Origin: Eutrigla gurnardus
Taxonomy: Eukaryota; Chordata; Actinopteri; Perciformes; Triglidae
Direction of reading: 5' to 3'
NCBI GenBank assembly: GCA_963514095.1
Contig: CAUPSS010000033.1
Coordinates: 682,001-746,000 of the forward strand
Length of the DNA: 64,000 bases
The notes under the pieces were generated by a model. That model saw nothing but the letters and a program-made list of their open reading frames with translations. It searched no databases and was not told the origin of the DNA. Below are positions 12,789 to 24,999 of the stretch, one piece after another (within the stretch, counting starts at the first letter, position 1; each line of letters starts with the position of its first letter). A program made the position numbers and the translations under genes.

Positions 12789-13345
12789 GAGACATGTAGA
12801 GACAGACAGGTAACCAGTCTATCACAGGGAGACATGTAGAGACAGACAGGTAACCAGTCTATCATGGGGCCGACATGTAGAGACAGACAGGTAACCAGTC
12901 TATCACAGGGAGACATGTAGAGACAGACAGGTAACCAGTCTATCACAGGGGGACATGTCGAGACAGACAGGTAACCAGTCTATCACAGGGAGACATGTAG
13001 AGACAGACAGGTAACCAGTCTATCACAAGGGGACATGTAGAGACAGACAGGTAACCAGTCTATCACAGGGAGACATGTAGAGACAGACAGGTAACCAGTC
13101 TATCATGGGGCCGACATGTAGAGACAGACAGGTAACCAGTCTATCACAGGGAGACATGTAGAGACAGACAGGTAACCAGTCTATCACAGGGGGACATGTC
13201 GAGACAGACAGGTAACCAGTCTATCACAGGGAGACATGTAGAGACAGACAGGTAACCAGTCTATCACAAGGGGACATGTAGAGACAGACAGGTAACCAGT
13301 CTATCACAGGGAGACATGTAGAGACAGACAGGTAACCAGTCTATC
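12789..13345 (+). repeat. Tandem duplication, offset 241 bp
   Basis: Bases about 12789-13104 match about 13030-13345. The shared rare markers are CATGGGGCCGAC (12861 and 13102), GTCGAGAC (12959 and 13200) and CACAAGGGG (13024 and 13265). The offset equals six units. Because the rare markers are private to this place, the event is probably young. Confidence 0.75.
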
Positions 13346-13494
13346 ACAGGGAGACATGTAGAGACAGACAGGTAACCAGTCTATCACAGGGAGACATGTA
13401 GAGACAGACATGTAACCAGTCTATCACAGGGAGACATGTAAAGACAGACAGGTAACCAGTCTATCACAGGGAGACATGTAGAGACAGACAGGTG

Positions 13495-15692
13495 ACCAGT
13501 CTATCACAGGGAGACATGTAGAGACAGACAGGTAACCAGTCTATCACAGGGAGACATGTAGAGACAGACAGGTAACCAGTCTATCACAGGGCTGACATGT
13601 AGAGACAGACAGGTAACCAGTCTATCACAGGGAGACATGTACAGACAGACAGGTAACCAGTCTATCACAGGGCTGACATGTAGAGACAGACAGGTAACCA
13701 GTCTATCACAGGACTGACATGTAGAGACAGACAGGTAACCAGTCTATCATAGGGCTGACATGTAGAGACAGACAGGTAACCAGTCTATCACATGGAGACA
13801 TGTGGAGACAGACACGTAACCAGTCTATCACAGGGAGACATGTAGAGACAGACAGGTAACCAGTCTATCACAGGGAGACATGTAGAGACCGACAGGTAAC
13901 CAGTCTATCACAGGGGGACATGTAGAGACAGACAGGTAACCAGTCTATCACAGGGCTGACATGTAGAGACAGACAGGTAACCAGTCTATCACAGGGAGAC
14001 ATGTAGAGACAGACAGGTAACCAGTCTATCACAGGGAGACATGTAGAGACAGACAGGTAACCAGTCTATCACAGGGAGACATGTAGAGACAGACAGGTAA
14101 CCAGTCTATCACAGGGCTGACATGTAGAGACAGACAGGTAACCAGTCTATCACAGGGAGACATGTACAGACAGACAGGTAACCAGTCTATCACAGGGCTG
14201 ACATGTAGAGACAGACAGGTAACCAGTCTATCACAGGACTGACATGTAGAGACAGACAGGTAACCAGTCTATCATAGGGCTGACATGTAGAGACAGACAG
14301 GTAACCAGTCTATCACATGGAGACATGTGGAGACAGACACGTAACCAGTCTATCACAGGGAGACATGTAGAGACAGACAGGTAACCAGTCTATCACAGGG
14401 AGACATGTAGAGACCGACAGGTAACCAGTCTATCACAGGGGGACATGTAGAGACAGACAGGTAACCAGTCTATCACAGGGCTGACATGTAGAGACAGACA
14501 GGTAACCAGTCTATCACAGGGAGACATGTAGAGACAGACAGGTAACCAGTCTATCACAGGGAGACATGTAAAGACAGACAGGTGACCAGTCTATCACAGG
14601 GCTGACATGTAGAGAGAGACAGGTGACCAGTCTATCACAGGGCTGACATGTAGAGACAGACAGGTAACCAGTCTATCACAGGCTGACATGTAGAGACAGA
14701 CAGGTGACCAGTCTATCACAGTGCTGACATGTAGAGACAGACAGGTAACCAGTCTATCACAGGGAGACATGTAGAGACAGACAGGTAACCAGTCTATCAC
14801 AGGGAGACATGTAGAGACTGACAGGTAACCAGTCTATCACAGGGAGACATGTAGAGACAGACAGGTAACCAGTCTATCACAGGGAGACATGTAGAGACAG
14901 ACAGGTAACCAGTCTATCACAGGGCTGACATGTAGAGACAGACAGGTAACCAGTCTATCACAGGGAGACATGTACAGACAGACAGGTAACCAGTCTATCA
15001 CAGGGCTGACATGTAGAGACAGACAGGTAACCAGTCTATCACAGGACTGACATGTAGAGACAGACAGGTAACCAGTCTATCATAGGGCTGACATGTAGAG
15101 ACAGACAGGTAACCAGTCTATCACATGGAGACATGTGGAGACAGACACGTAACCAGTCTATCACAGGGAGACATGTAGAGACAGACAGGTAACCAGTCTA
15201 TCACAGGGAGACATGTAGAGACCGACAGGTAACCAGTCTATCACAGGGGGACATGTAGAGACAGACAGGTAACCAGTCTATCACAGGGCTGACATGTAGA
15301 GACAGACAGGTAACCAGTCTATCACAGGGAGACATGTAGAGACAGACAGGTAACCAGTCTATCACAGGGAGACATGTAAAGACAGACAGGTGACCAGTCT
15401 ATCACAGGGCTGACATGTAGAGAGAGACAGGTGACCAGTCTATCACAGGGCTGACATGTAGAGACAGACAGGTAACCAGTCTATCACAGGCTGACATGTA
15501 GAGACAGACAGGTGACCAGTCTATCACAGTGCTGACATGTAGAGACAGACAGGTAACCAGTCTATCACAGGGAGACATGTAGAGACAGACAGGTAACCAG
15601 TCTATCACAGGGAGACATGTAGAGACTGACAGGTAACCAGTCTATCACAGGGAGACATGTAGAGACAGACAGGTAACCAGTCTATCACAGGG
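13495..15692 (+). repeat. Nested duplications, offsets 525 and 808 bp
   Basis: Bases about 13495-14045 match about 14020-14570 (offset 525 bp, 13 units). Bases about 14012-14884 match about 14820-15692 (offset 808 bp, 20 units). The private marker ACAGGACTGAC appears three times, at 13711, 14236 and 15044, and nowhere else that I noticed. The GACACGTAACC marker follows each copy. The two events overlap, so one duplicated part of the other's product. Confidence 0.75.
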
Positions 15693-17277
15693 CTGACATG
15701 TAGAGACAGACAGGCAACCAGTCTATCACAGGGCTGACATGTAGAGACAGACAGGTAACCAGTCTATCACAGGGCCGACATGTAGAGACAGACAGGTAAC
15801 CAGTCTATCACAGGGAGACATGTAGAGACAGACAGGTAACCAGTCTATCACAGGGAGACATGTAGAGACAGACAGGTAACCAGTCTATCATGGGGCTGAC
15901 ATGTAGAGACAGACAGGTAACCAGTCTATCACAGGGAGACATGTAGAGACAGACAGGTAACCAGTCTATCACAGGGGGACATGTAGAGACAGACAGGTAA
16001 CCAGTCTATCACAGGGAGACATGTAGAGACAGACAGGTAACCAGTCTATCACAGGGAGACATGTAGAGACAGACAGGTAACCAGTCTATCACAGGGAGAC
16101 ATGTAGAGACAGACAGGTAACCAGTCTATCACAGGGAGACATGTAGAGACAGACAGGTAACCAGTCTATCACAGGGCTGACATGTAGAGACAGACAGGTA
16201 ACCAGTCTATCACAGGGAGACATGTAGAGACAGACAGGTAACCAGTCTATCACAGGGAGACATGTACAGACAGACAGGTAACCAGTCTATCACAGGGCTG
16301 ACATGTAGAGACAGACAGGTAACCAGTCTATCACAGGGCTGACATGTAGAGACAGACAGGTAACCAGTCTATCATAGGGCTGACATGTAGAGACAGACAG
16401 GTAACCAGTCTATCACATGGAGACATGTGGAGACAGACACGTAACCAGTCTATCACAGGGAGACATGTAGAGACAGACAGGTAACCAGTCTATCACAGGG
16501 AGACATGTAGAGACCGACAGGTAACCAGTCTATCACAGGGGGACATGTAGAGACAGACAGGTAACCAGTCTATCACAGGGCTGACATGTAGAGACAGACA
16601 GGTAACCAGTCTATCACAGGGAGACATGTAGAGACAGACAGGTAACCAGTCTATCACAGGGAGACATGTAAAGACAGACAGGTGACCAGTCTATCACAGG
16701 GCTGACATGTAGAGAGAGACAGGTGACCAGTCTATCACAGGGCTGACATGTAGAGACAGACAGGTAACCAGTCTATCACAGGCTGACATGTAGAGACAGA
16801 CAGGTGACCAGTCTATCACAGGGCTGACATGTAGAGACAGACAGGTAACCAGTCTATCACAGGGAGACATGTAGAGACAGACAGGTAACCAGTCTATCAC
16901 AGGGAGACATGTAGAGACTGACAGGTAACCAGTCTATCACAGGGAGACATGTAGAGACAGACCGGTAACCAGTCTATCACAGGGCTGACATGTAGAGACA
17001 GACAGGCAACCAGTCTATCACAGGGCTGACATGTAGAGACAGACAGGTAACCAGTCTATCACAGGGAGACATGTAGAGACAGACAGGTAACCAGTCTATC
17101 ATGGGGCCGACATGTAGAGACAGACAGGTAACCAGTCTATCACAGGGAGACATGTAGAGACAGACAGGTAACCAGTCTATCACAGGGGGACATGTAGAGA
17201 CAGACAGGTAACCAGTCTATCACAGGGAGACATGTAGAGACAGACAGGTAACCAGTCTATCACAGGGAGACATGTAC

Positions 17278-17560
17278 AGACAGACAGGTAACCAGTCTAT
17301 CACAGGGCTGACATGTAGAGACAGACAGGTAACCAGTCTATCACAGGGCTGACATGTAGAGACAGACAGGTAACCAGTCTATCATAGGGCTGACATGTAG
17401 AGACAGACAGGTAACCAGTCTATCACATGGAGACATGTGGAGACAGACAGGTAACCAGTCTATCACAGGGAGACATGTAGAGACAGACAGGTAACCAGTC
17501 TATCACAGGGAGACATGTAGAGACCGACAGGTAACCAGTCTATCACAGGGGGACATGTAG
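17278..17560 (+). repeat. Seven-unit cassette (283 bp), representative copy
   Basis: The order is: a CTGAC unit (preceded by a GTAC-ending unit), a second CTGAC unit, a CATAGGGCTGAC unit, the CACATG/CATGTG hairpin unit, two plain units, and a unit starting AGACCGAC and ending GGGGGACATGTAG. That is four units of 40 bp and three of 41 bp. The CATAGGG marker occurs at about 46 places by eye, from about 4577 to 62901, usually in the same neighbourhood order, though many copies are incomplete or altered. It is a higher-order repeat module, not a gene. Confidence 0.8.
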
Positions 17561-18568
17561 AGACAGACAGGTAACCAGTCTATCACAGGGAGACATGTAG
17601 AGACAGACAGGTAACCAGTCTATCACGGGGCCGACATGTAGAGACAGACAGGTAACCAGTCTATCACAGGGAGACATGTAGAGACAGACAGGCAACCAGT
17701 CTATCACAGGGCTGACATGTAGAGACAGATAGGTAACCAGTCTATCACAGGGCTGACATGTAGAGACAGACAGGTAACCAGTCTATCACAGGGAGACATG
17801 TAGAGACAGACAGGTAACCAGTCTATCACATGGGGACATGTAGAGACAGACAGGTAACCAGTCTATCACAGGGAGACATGTAGAGACAGACAGGTAACCA
17901 GTCTATCACAGGGAGACATGTACAGACAGACAGGTAACCAGTCTATCACAGGGCTGACATGTAGAGACAGACAGGTAACCAGTCTATCACAGGGCTGACA
18001 TGTAGAGACAGACAGGTAACCAGTCTATCATAGGGCTGACATGTAGAGACAGACAGGTAACCAGTCTATCACATGGAGACATGTGGAGACAGACAGGTAA
18101 CCAGTCTATCACAGGGAGACATGTAGAGACAGACAGGTAACCAGTCTATCACAGGGAGACATGTAGAGACCGACAGGTAACCAGTCTATCACAGGGGGAC
18201 ATGTAGAGACAGACAGGTAACCAGTCTATCACAGGGAGACATGTAGAGACAGACAGGTAACCAGTCTATCACAGGGAGACATGTAGAGACAGACAGGTAA
18301 CCAGTATATCACGGGGCCGACATGTAGAGACAGACAGGTAACCAGTCTATCACAGGGAGACATGTAGAGACAGACAGGCAACCAGTCTATCACAGGGCTG
18401 ACATGTAGAGACAGACAGGTAACCAGTCTATCACAGGGCCGACATGTAGAGACAGACAGGTAACCAGTCTATCACAGGGAGACATGTAGAGACAGACAGG
18501 TAACCAGTCTATCACAGGGAGACATGTAGAGACAGACAGGTAACCAGACTATCACAGGGAGACATGTA

Positions 18569-21500
18569 CAGACAGACAGGTAACCAGTCTATCACAGGGA
18601 GACATGTAGAGACAGACAGGTAACCAGTCTATCACAGGGGGACATGTGGAGACAGACAGGTAACCAGTCTATCACAGGGAGACATGTAGAGACAGACAGG
18701 TAACCAGTCTATCACAGAGAGACATGTACAGACAGACAGGTAACCAGTCTATCACAGGGCTGACATGTAGAGACAGACAGGTAACCAGTCTATCACAGGG
18801 CTGACATGTAGAGACAGACAGGTAACCAGTCTATCATAGGGCTGACATGTAGAGACAGACAGGTAACCAGTCTATCACATGGAGACATGTGGAGACAGAC
18901 AGGTAACCAGTCTATCACAGGGAGACATGTAGAGACAGACAGGTAACCAGTCTATCACAGGGAGACATGTAGAGACCGACAGGTAACCAGTCTATCACAG
19001 GGGGACATGTAGAGACAGACAGGTAACCAGTCTATCACAGGGAGACATGTAGAGACAGACAGGTAACCAGTCTATCACAGGGAGACATGTAGAGACAGAC
19101 AGGTAACCAGTCTATCACGGGGCCGACATGTAGAGACAGACAGGTAACCAGTCTATCACAGGGAGACATGTAGAGACAGACAGGCAACCAGTCTATCACA
19201 GGGCTGACATGTAGAGACAGACAGGTAACCAGTCTATCACAGGGCCGACATGTAGAGACAGACAGGTAACCAGTCTATCACAGGGAGACATGTAGAGACA
19301 GACAGGTAACCAGTCTATCACAGGGAGACATGTAGAGACAGACAGGTAACCAGACTATCACAGGGAGACATGTACAGACAGACAGGTAACCAGTCTATCA
19401 CAGGGCTGACATGTAGAGACAGACAGGTAACCAGTCTATCACAGGGCTGACATGTAGAGACAGACAGGTAACCAGTCTATCATAGGGCTGACATGTAGAG
19501 ACAGACAGGTAACCAGTCTATCACATGGAGACATGTGGAGACAGACACGTAACCAGTCTATCACAGGGAGACATGTAGAGACAGACAGGTAACCAGTCTA
19601 TCACAGGGAGACATGTAGAGACCGACAGGTAACCAGTCTATCACAGGGGGACATGTAGAGACAGACAGGTAACCAGTCTATCACAGGGCTGACATGTAGA
19701 GACAGACAGGTAACCAGTCTATCACAGGGAGACATGTAGAGACAGACAGGTAACCAGTCTATCACAGGGAGACATGTAAAGACAGACAGGTGACCAGTCT
19801 ATCACAGGGCTGACATGTAGAGAGAGACAGGTGACCAGTCTATCACAGGGCTGACATGTAGAGACAGACAGGTAACCAGTCTATCACAGGCTGACATGTA
19901 GAGACAGACAGGTGACCAGTCTATCACAGGGCTGACATGTAGAGACAGACAGGTAACCAGTCTATCACAGGGAGACATGTAGAGACAGACAGGTAACCAG
20001 TCTATCACAGGGAGACATGTAGAGACTGACAGGTAACCAGTCTATCACAGGGAGACATGTAGAGACAGACAGGTAACCAGTCCATCACAGGGCTGACATG
20101 TAGAGACAGACAGGCAACCAGTCTATCACAGGGCTGACATGTAGAGACAGACAGGTAACCAGTCTATCACAGGGCCGACATGTAGAGACAGACAGGTAAC
20201 CAGTCTATCACAGGGAGACATGTAGAGACAGACAGGTAACCAGTCTATCACAGGGAGACATGTAGAGACAGACAGGTAACCAGTCTATCATGGGGCCGAC
20301 ATGTAGAGACAGACAGGTAACCAGTCTATCACAGGGAGACATGTAGAGACAGACAGGTAACCAGTCTATCACAGGGAGACATGTAGAGACAGACAGGTAA
20401 CCAGTCTATCACAGGGAGACATGTAGAGACAGACAGGTAACCAGTCTATCACAGGGGGACATGTAGAGACAGACAGGTAACCAGTCTATCACAGGGAGAC
20501 ATGTAGAGACAGACAGGTAACCAGTCTATCACAGGGAGACATGTACAGACAGACAGGTAACCAGTCTATCACAGGGCTGACATGTAGAGACAGACAGGTA
20601 ACCAGTCTATCACAGGGCTGACATGTAGAGACAGACAGGTAACCAGTCTATCATAGGGCTGACATGTAGAGACAGACAGGTAACCAGTCTATCACATGGA
20701 GACATGTGGAGACAGACAGGTAACCAGTCTATCACAGGGAGACATGTAGAGACAGACAGGTAACCAGTCTATCACAGGGAGACATGTAGAGACCGACAGG
20801 TAACCAGTCTATCACAGGGGGACATGTAGAGACAGACAGGTAACCAGTCTATCACAGGGAGACATGTAGAGACAGACAGGTAACCAGTCTATCACAGGGA
20901 GACATGTAGAGACAGACAGGTAACCAGTCTATCACGGGGCCGACATGTAGAGACAGACAGGCAACCAGTCTATCACAGGGCTGACATGTAGAGACAGACA
21001 GGTAACCAGTCTATCACAGGGCCGACATGTAGAGACAGACAGGTAACCAGTCTATCACAGGGAGACATGTAGAGACAGACAGGTAACCAGTCTATCACAG
21101 GGCTGACATGTAGAGACAGATAGGTAACCAGTCTATCACAGGGCTGACATGTAGAGACAGACAGGTAACCAGTCTATCACAGGGAGACATGTAGAGACAG
21201 ACAGGTAACCAGTCTATCACAGGGGGACATGTAGAGACAGACAGGTAACCAGTCTATCACAGGGAGACATGTAGAGACAGACAGGTAACCAGTCTATCAC
21301 AGGGAGACATGTACAGACAGACAGGTAACCAGTCTATCACAGGGCTGACATGTAGAGACAGACAGGTAACCAGTCTATCACAGGGCTGACATGTAGAGAC
21401 AGACAGGTAACCAGTCTATCATAGGGCTGACATGTAGAGACAGACAGGTAACCAGTCTATCACATGGAGACATGTGGAGACAGACAGGTAACCAGTCTAT

Positions 21501-22961
21501 CACAGGGAGACATGTAGAGACAGACAGGTAACCAGTCTATCACAGGGAGACATGTAGAGACCGACAGGTAACCAGTCTATCACAGGGGGACATGTAGAGA
21601 CAGACAGGTAACCAGTCTATCACAGGGAGACATGTAGAGACAGACAGGTAACCAGTCTATCACAGGGAGACATGTAGAGACAGACAGGTAACCAGTCTAT
21701 CACGGGGCCGACATGTAGAGACAGACAGGTAACCAGTCTATCACAGGGAGACATGTAGAGACAGACAGGCAACCAGTCTATCACAGGGCTGACATGTAGA
21801 GACAGACAGGTAACCAGTCTATCACAGGGCCGACATGTAGAGACAGACAGGTAACCAGTCTATCACAGGGAGACATGTAGAGACAGACAGGTAACCAGTC
21901 TATCACAGGGAGACATGTAGAGACAGACAGGTAACCAGACTATCACAGGGAGACATGTACAGACAGACAGGTAACCAGTCTATCACAGGGCTGACATGTA
22001 GAGACAGACAGGTAACCAGTCTATCACAGGGCTGACATGTAGAGACAGACAGGTAACCAGTCTATCATAGGGCTGACATGTAGAGACAGACAGGTAACCA
22101 GTCTATCACATGGAGACATGTGGAGACAGACACGTAACCAGTCTATCACAGGGAGACATGTAGAGACAGACAGGTAACCAGTCTATCACAGGGAGACATG
22201 TAGAGACCGACAGGTAACCAGTCTATCACAGGGGGACATGTAGAGACAGACAGGTAACCAGTCTATCACAGGGCTGACATGTAGAGACAGACAGGTAACC
22301 AGTCTATCACAGGGAGACATGTAGAGACAGACAGGTAACCAGTCTATCACAGGGAGACATGTAAAGACAGACAGGTGACCAGTCTATCACAGGGCTGACA
22401 TGTAGAGAGAGACAGGTGACCAGTCTATCACAGGGCTGACATGTAGAGACAGACAGGTAACCAGTCTATCACAGGCTGACATGTAGAGACAGACAGGTGA
22501 CCAGTCTATCACAGGGCTGACATGTAGAGACAGACAGGTAACCAGTCTATCACAGGGAGACATGTAGAGACAGACAGGTAACCAGTCTATCACAGGGAGA
22601 CATGTAGAGACTGACAGGTAACCAGTCTATCACAGGGAGACATGTAGAGACAGACAGGTAACCAGTCCATCACAGGGCTGACATGTAGAGACAGACAGGC
22701 AACCAGTCTATCACAGGGCTGACATGTAGAGACAGACAGGTAACCAGTCTATCACAGGGCCGACATGTAGAGACAGACAGGTAACCAGTCTATCACAGGG
22801 AGACATGTAGAGACAGACAGGTAACCAGTCTATCACAGGGAGACATGTAGAGACAGACAGGTAACCAGTCTATCATGGGGCCGACATGTAGAGACAGACA
22901 GGTAACCAGTCTATCACAGGGAGACATGTAGAGACAGACAGGTAACCAGTCTATCACAGGG
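18569..22961 (+). repeat. Duplicated block, offset 2585 bp (inside copy A)
   Basis: Bases about 18569-20376 match about 21154-22961 with a handful of substitutions, for example CAGAGAGAC near 18717 and CATGTGG near 18657 in the first copy only. The CATAGGG markers at 18834 and 21419 and the AGAGAGAC units near 19820 and 22405 fix the offset. The same pair appears again 8360 bp downstream. Confidence 0.7.
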
Positions 22962-23035
22962 GGACATGTAGAGACAGACAGGTAACCAGTCTATCACAGG
23001 GAGACATGTAGAGACAGACAGGTAACCAGTCTATC

Positions 23036-24005
23036 ACGGGGCCGACATGTAGAGACAGACAGGTAACCAGTCTATCACAGGGAGACATGTAGAGACAGAC
23101 AGGCAACCAGTCTATCACAGGGCTGACATGTAGAGACAGATAGGTAACCAGTCTATCACAGGGCTGACATGTAGAGACAGACAGGTAACCAGTCTATCAC
23201 AGGGAGACATGTAGAGACAGACAGGTAACCAGTCTATCACAGGGGGACATGTAGAGACAGACAGGTAACCAGTCTATCACAGGGAGACATGTAGAGACAG
23301 ACAGGTAACCAGTCTATCACAGGGAGACATGTACAGACAGACAGGTAACCAGTCTATCACAGGGCTGACATGTAGAGACAGACAGGTAACCAGTCTATCA
23401 CAGGGCTGACATGTAGAGACAGACAGGTAACCAGTCTATCACAGGGAGACATGTAGAGACAGACAGGTAACCAGTCTATCACAGGGAGACATGTAGAGAC
23501 AGACAGGTAACCAGTCTATCACGGGGCCGACATGTAGAGACAGACAGGTAACCAGTCTATCACAGGGAGACATGTAGAGACAGACAGGCAACCAGTCTAT
23601 CACAGGGCTGACATGTAGAGACAGATAGGTAACCAGTCTATCACAGGGCTGACATGTAGAGACAGACAGGTAACCAGTCTATCACAGGGAGACATGTAGA
23701 GACAGACAGGTAACCAGTCTATCACAGGGGGACATGTAGAGACAGACAGGTAACCAGTCTATCACAGGGAGACATGTAGAGACAGACAGGTAACCAGTCT
23801 ATCACAGGGAGACATGTACAGACAGACAGGTAACCAGTCTATCACAGGGCTGACATGTAGAGACAGACAGGTAACCAGTCTATCACAGGGCTGACATGTA
23901 GAGACAGACAGGTAACCAGTCTATCATAGGGCTGACATGTAGAGACAGACAGGTAACCAGTCTATCACATGGAGACATGTGGAGACAGACAGGTAACCAG
24001 TCTAT
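23036..24005 (+). repeat. Tandem duplication, offset 485 bp (inside copy A)
   Basis: Two successive blocks of twelve units each begin with CACGGGGCCGAC at 23036 and 23521. Each continues through a plain unit, GGCAACC, GATAGGTAACC and a GTACAG unit in the same order. Seven 40-bp and five 41-bp units give 485 bp. The end of the second block is approximate. The pair recurs 8360 bp downstream. Confidence 0.7.
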
Positions 24006-24999
24006 CACAGGGAGACATGTAGAGACAGACAGGTAACCAGTCTATCACAGGGAGACATGTAGAGACCGACAGGTAACCAGTCTATCACAGGGGGACATGT
24101 AGAGACAGACAGGTAACCAGTCTATCACAGGGAGACATGTAGAGACAGACAGGTAACCAGTCTATCACAGGGAGACATGTAGAGACAGACAGGTAACCAG
24201 TCTATCACGGGGCCGACATGTAGAGACAGACAGGTAACCAGTCTATCACAGGGAGACATGTAGAGACAGACAGGCAACCAGTCTATCACAGGGCTGACAT
24301 GTAGAGACAGACAGGTAACCAGTCTATCACAGGGCCGACATGTAGAGACAGACAGGTAACCAGTCTATCACAGGGAGACATGTAGAGACAGACAGGTAAC
24401 CAGTCTATCACAGGGCTGACATGTAGAGACAGATAGGTAACCAGTCTATCACAGGGCTGACATGTAGAGACAGACAGGTAACCAGTCTATCACAGGGAGA
24501 CATGTAGAGACAGACAGGTAACCAGTCTATCACAGGGGGACATGTAGAGACAGACAGGTAACCAGTCTATCACAGGGAGACATGTAGAGACAGACAGGTA
24601 ACCAGTCTATCACAGGGAGACATGTACAGACAGACAGGTAACCAGTCTATCACAGGGCTGACATGTAGAGACAGACAGGTAACCAGTCTATCACAGGGCT
24701 GACATGTAGAGACAGACAGGTAACCAGTCTATCATAGGGCTGACATGTAGAGACAGACAGGTAACCAGTCTATCACATTGAGACATGTGGAGACAGACAG
24801 GTAACCAGTCTATCACAGGGAGACATGTAGAGACAGACAGGTAACCAGTCTATCACAGGGAGACATGTAGAGACAGACAGGTAACCAGTCTATCACAGGG
24901 AGACATGTAAAGACAGACAGGTAACCAGTCTATCACAGGGAGACATGTAGAGACAGACAGGCAACCAGTCTATCACAGGGCTGACATGTAGAGACAGAT

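Noticed and set aside
12951..12960. p53-like half-site (GGACATGTCG), with weaker AGACATGTAG in every unit
   Set aside because: The common unit fails the pyrimidine end of the pattern and the variant fails one base. Two matches of a short degenerate motif in a satellite are not evidence of binding.
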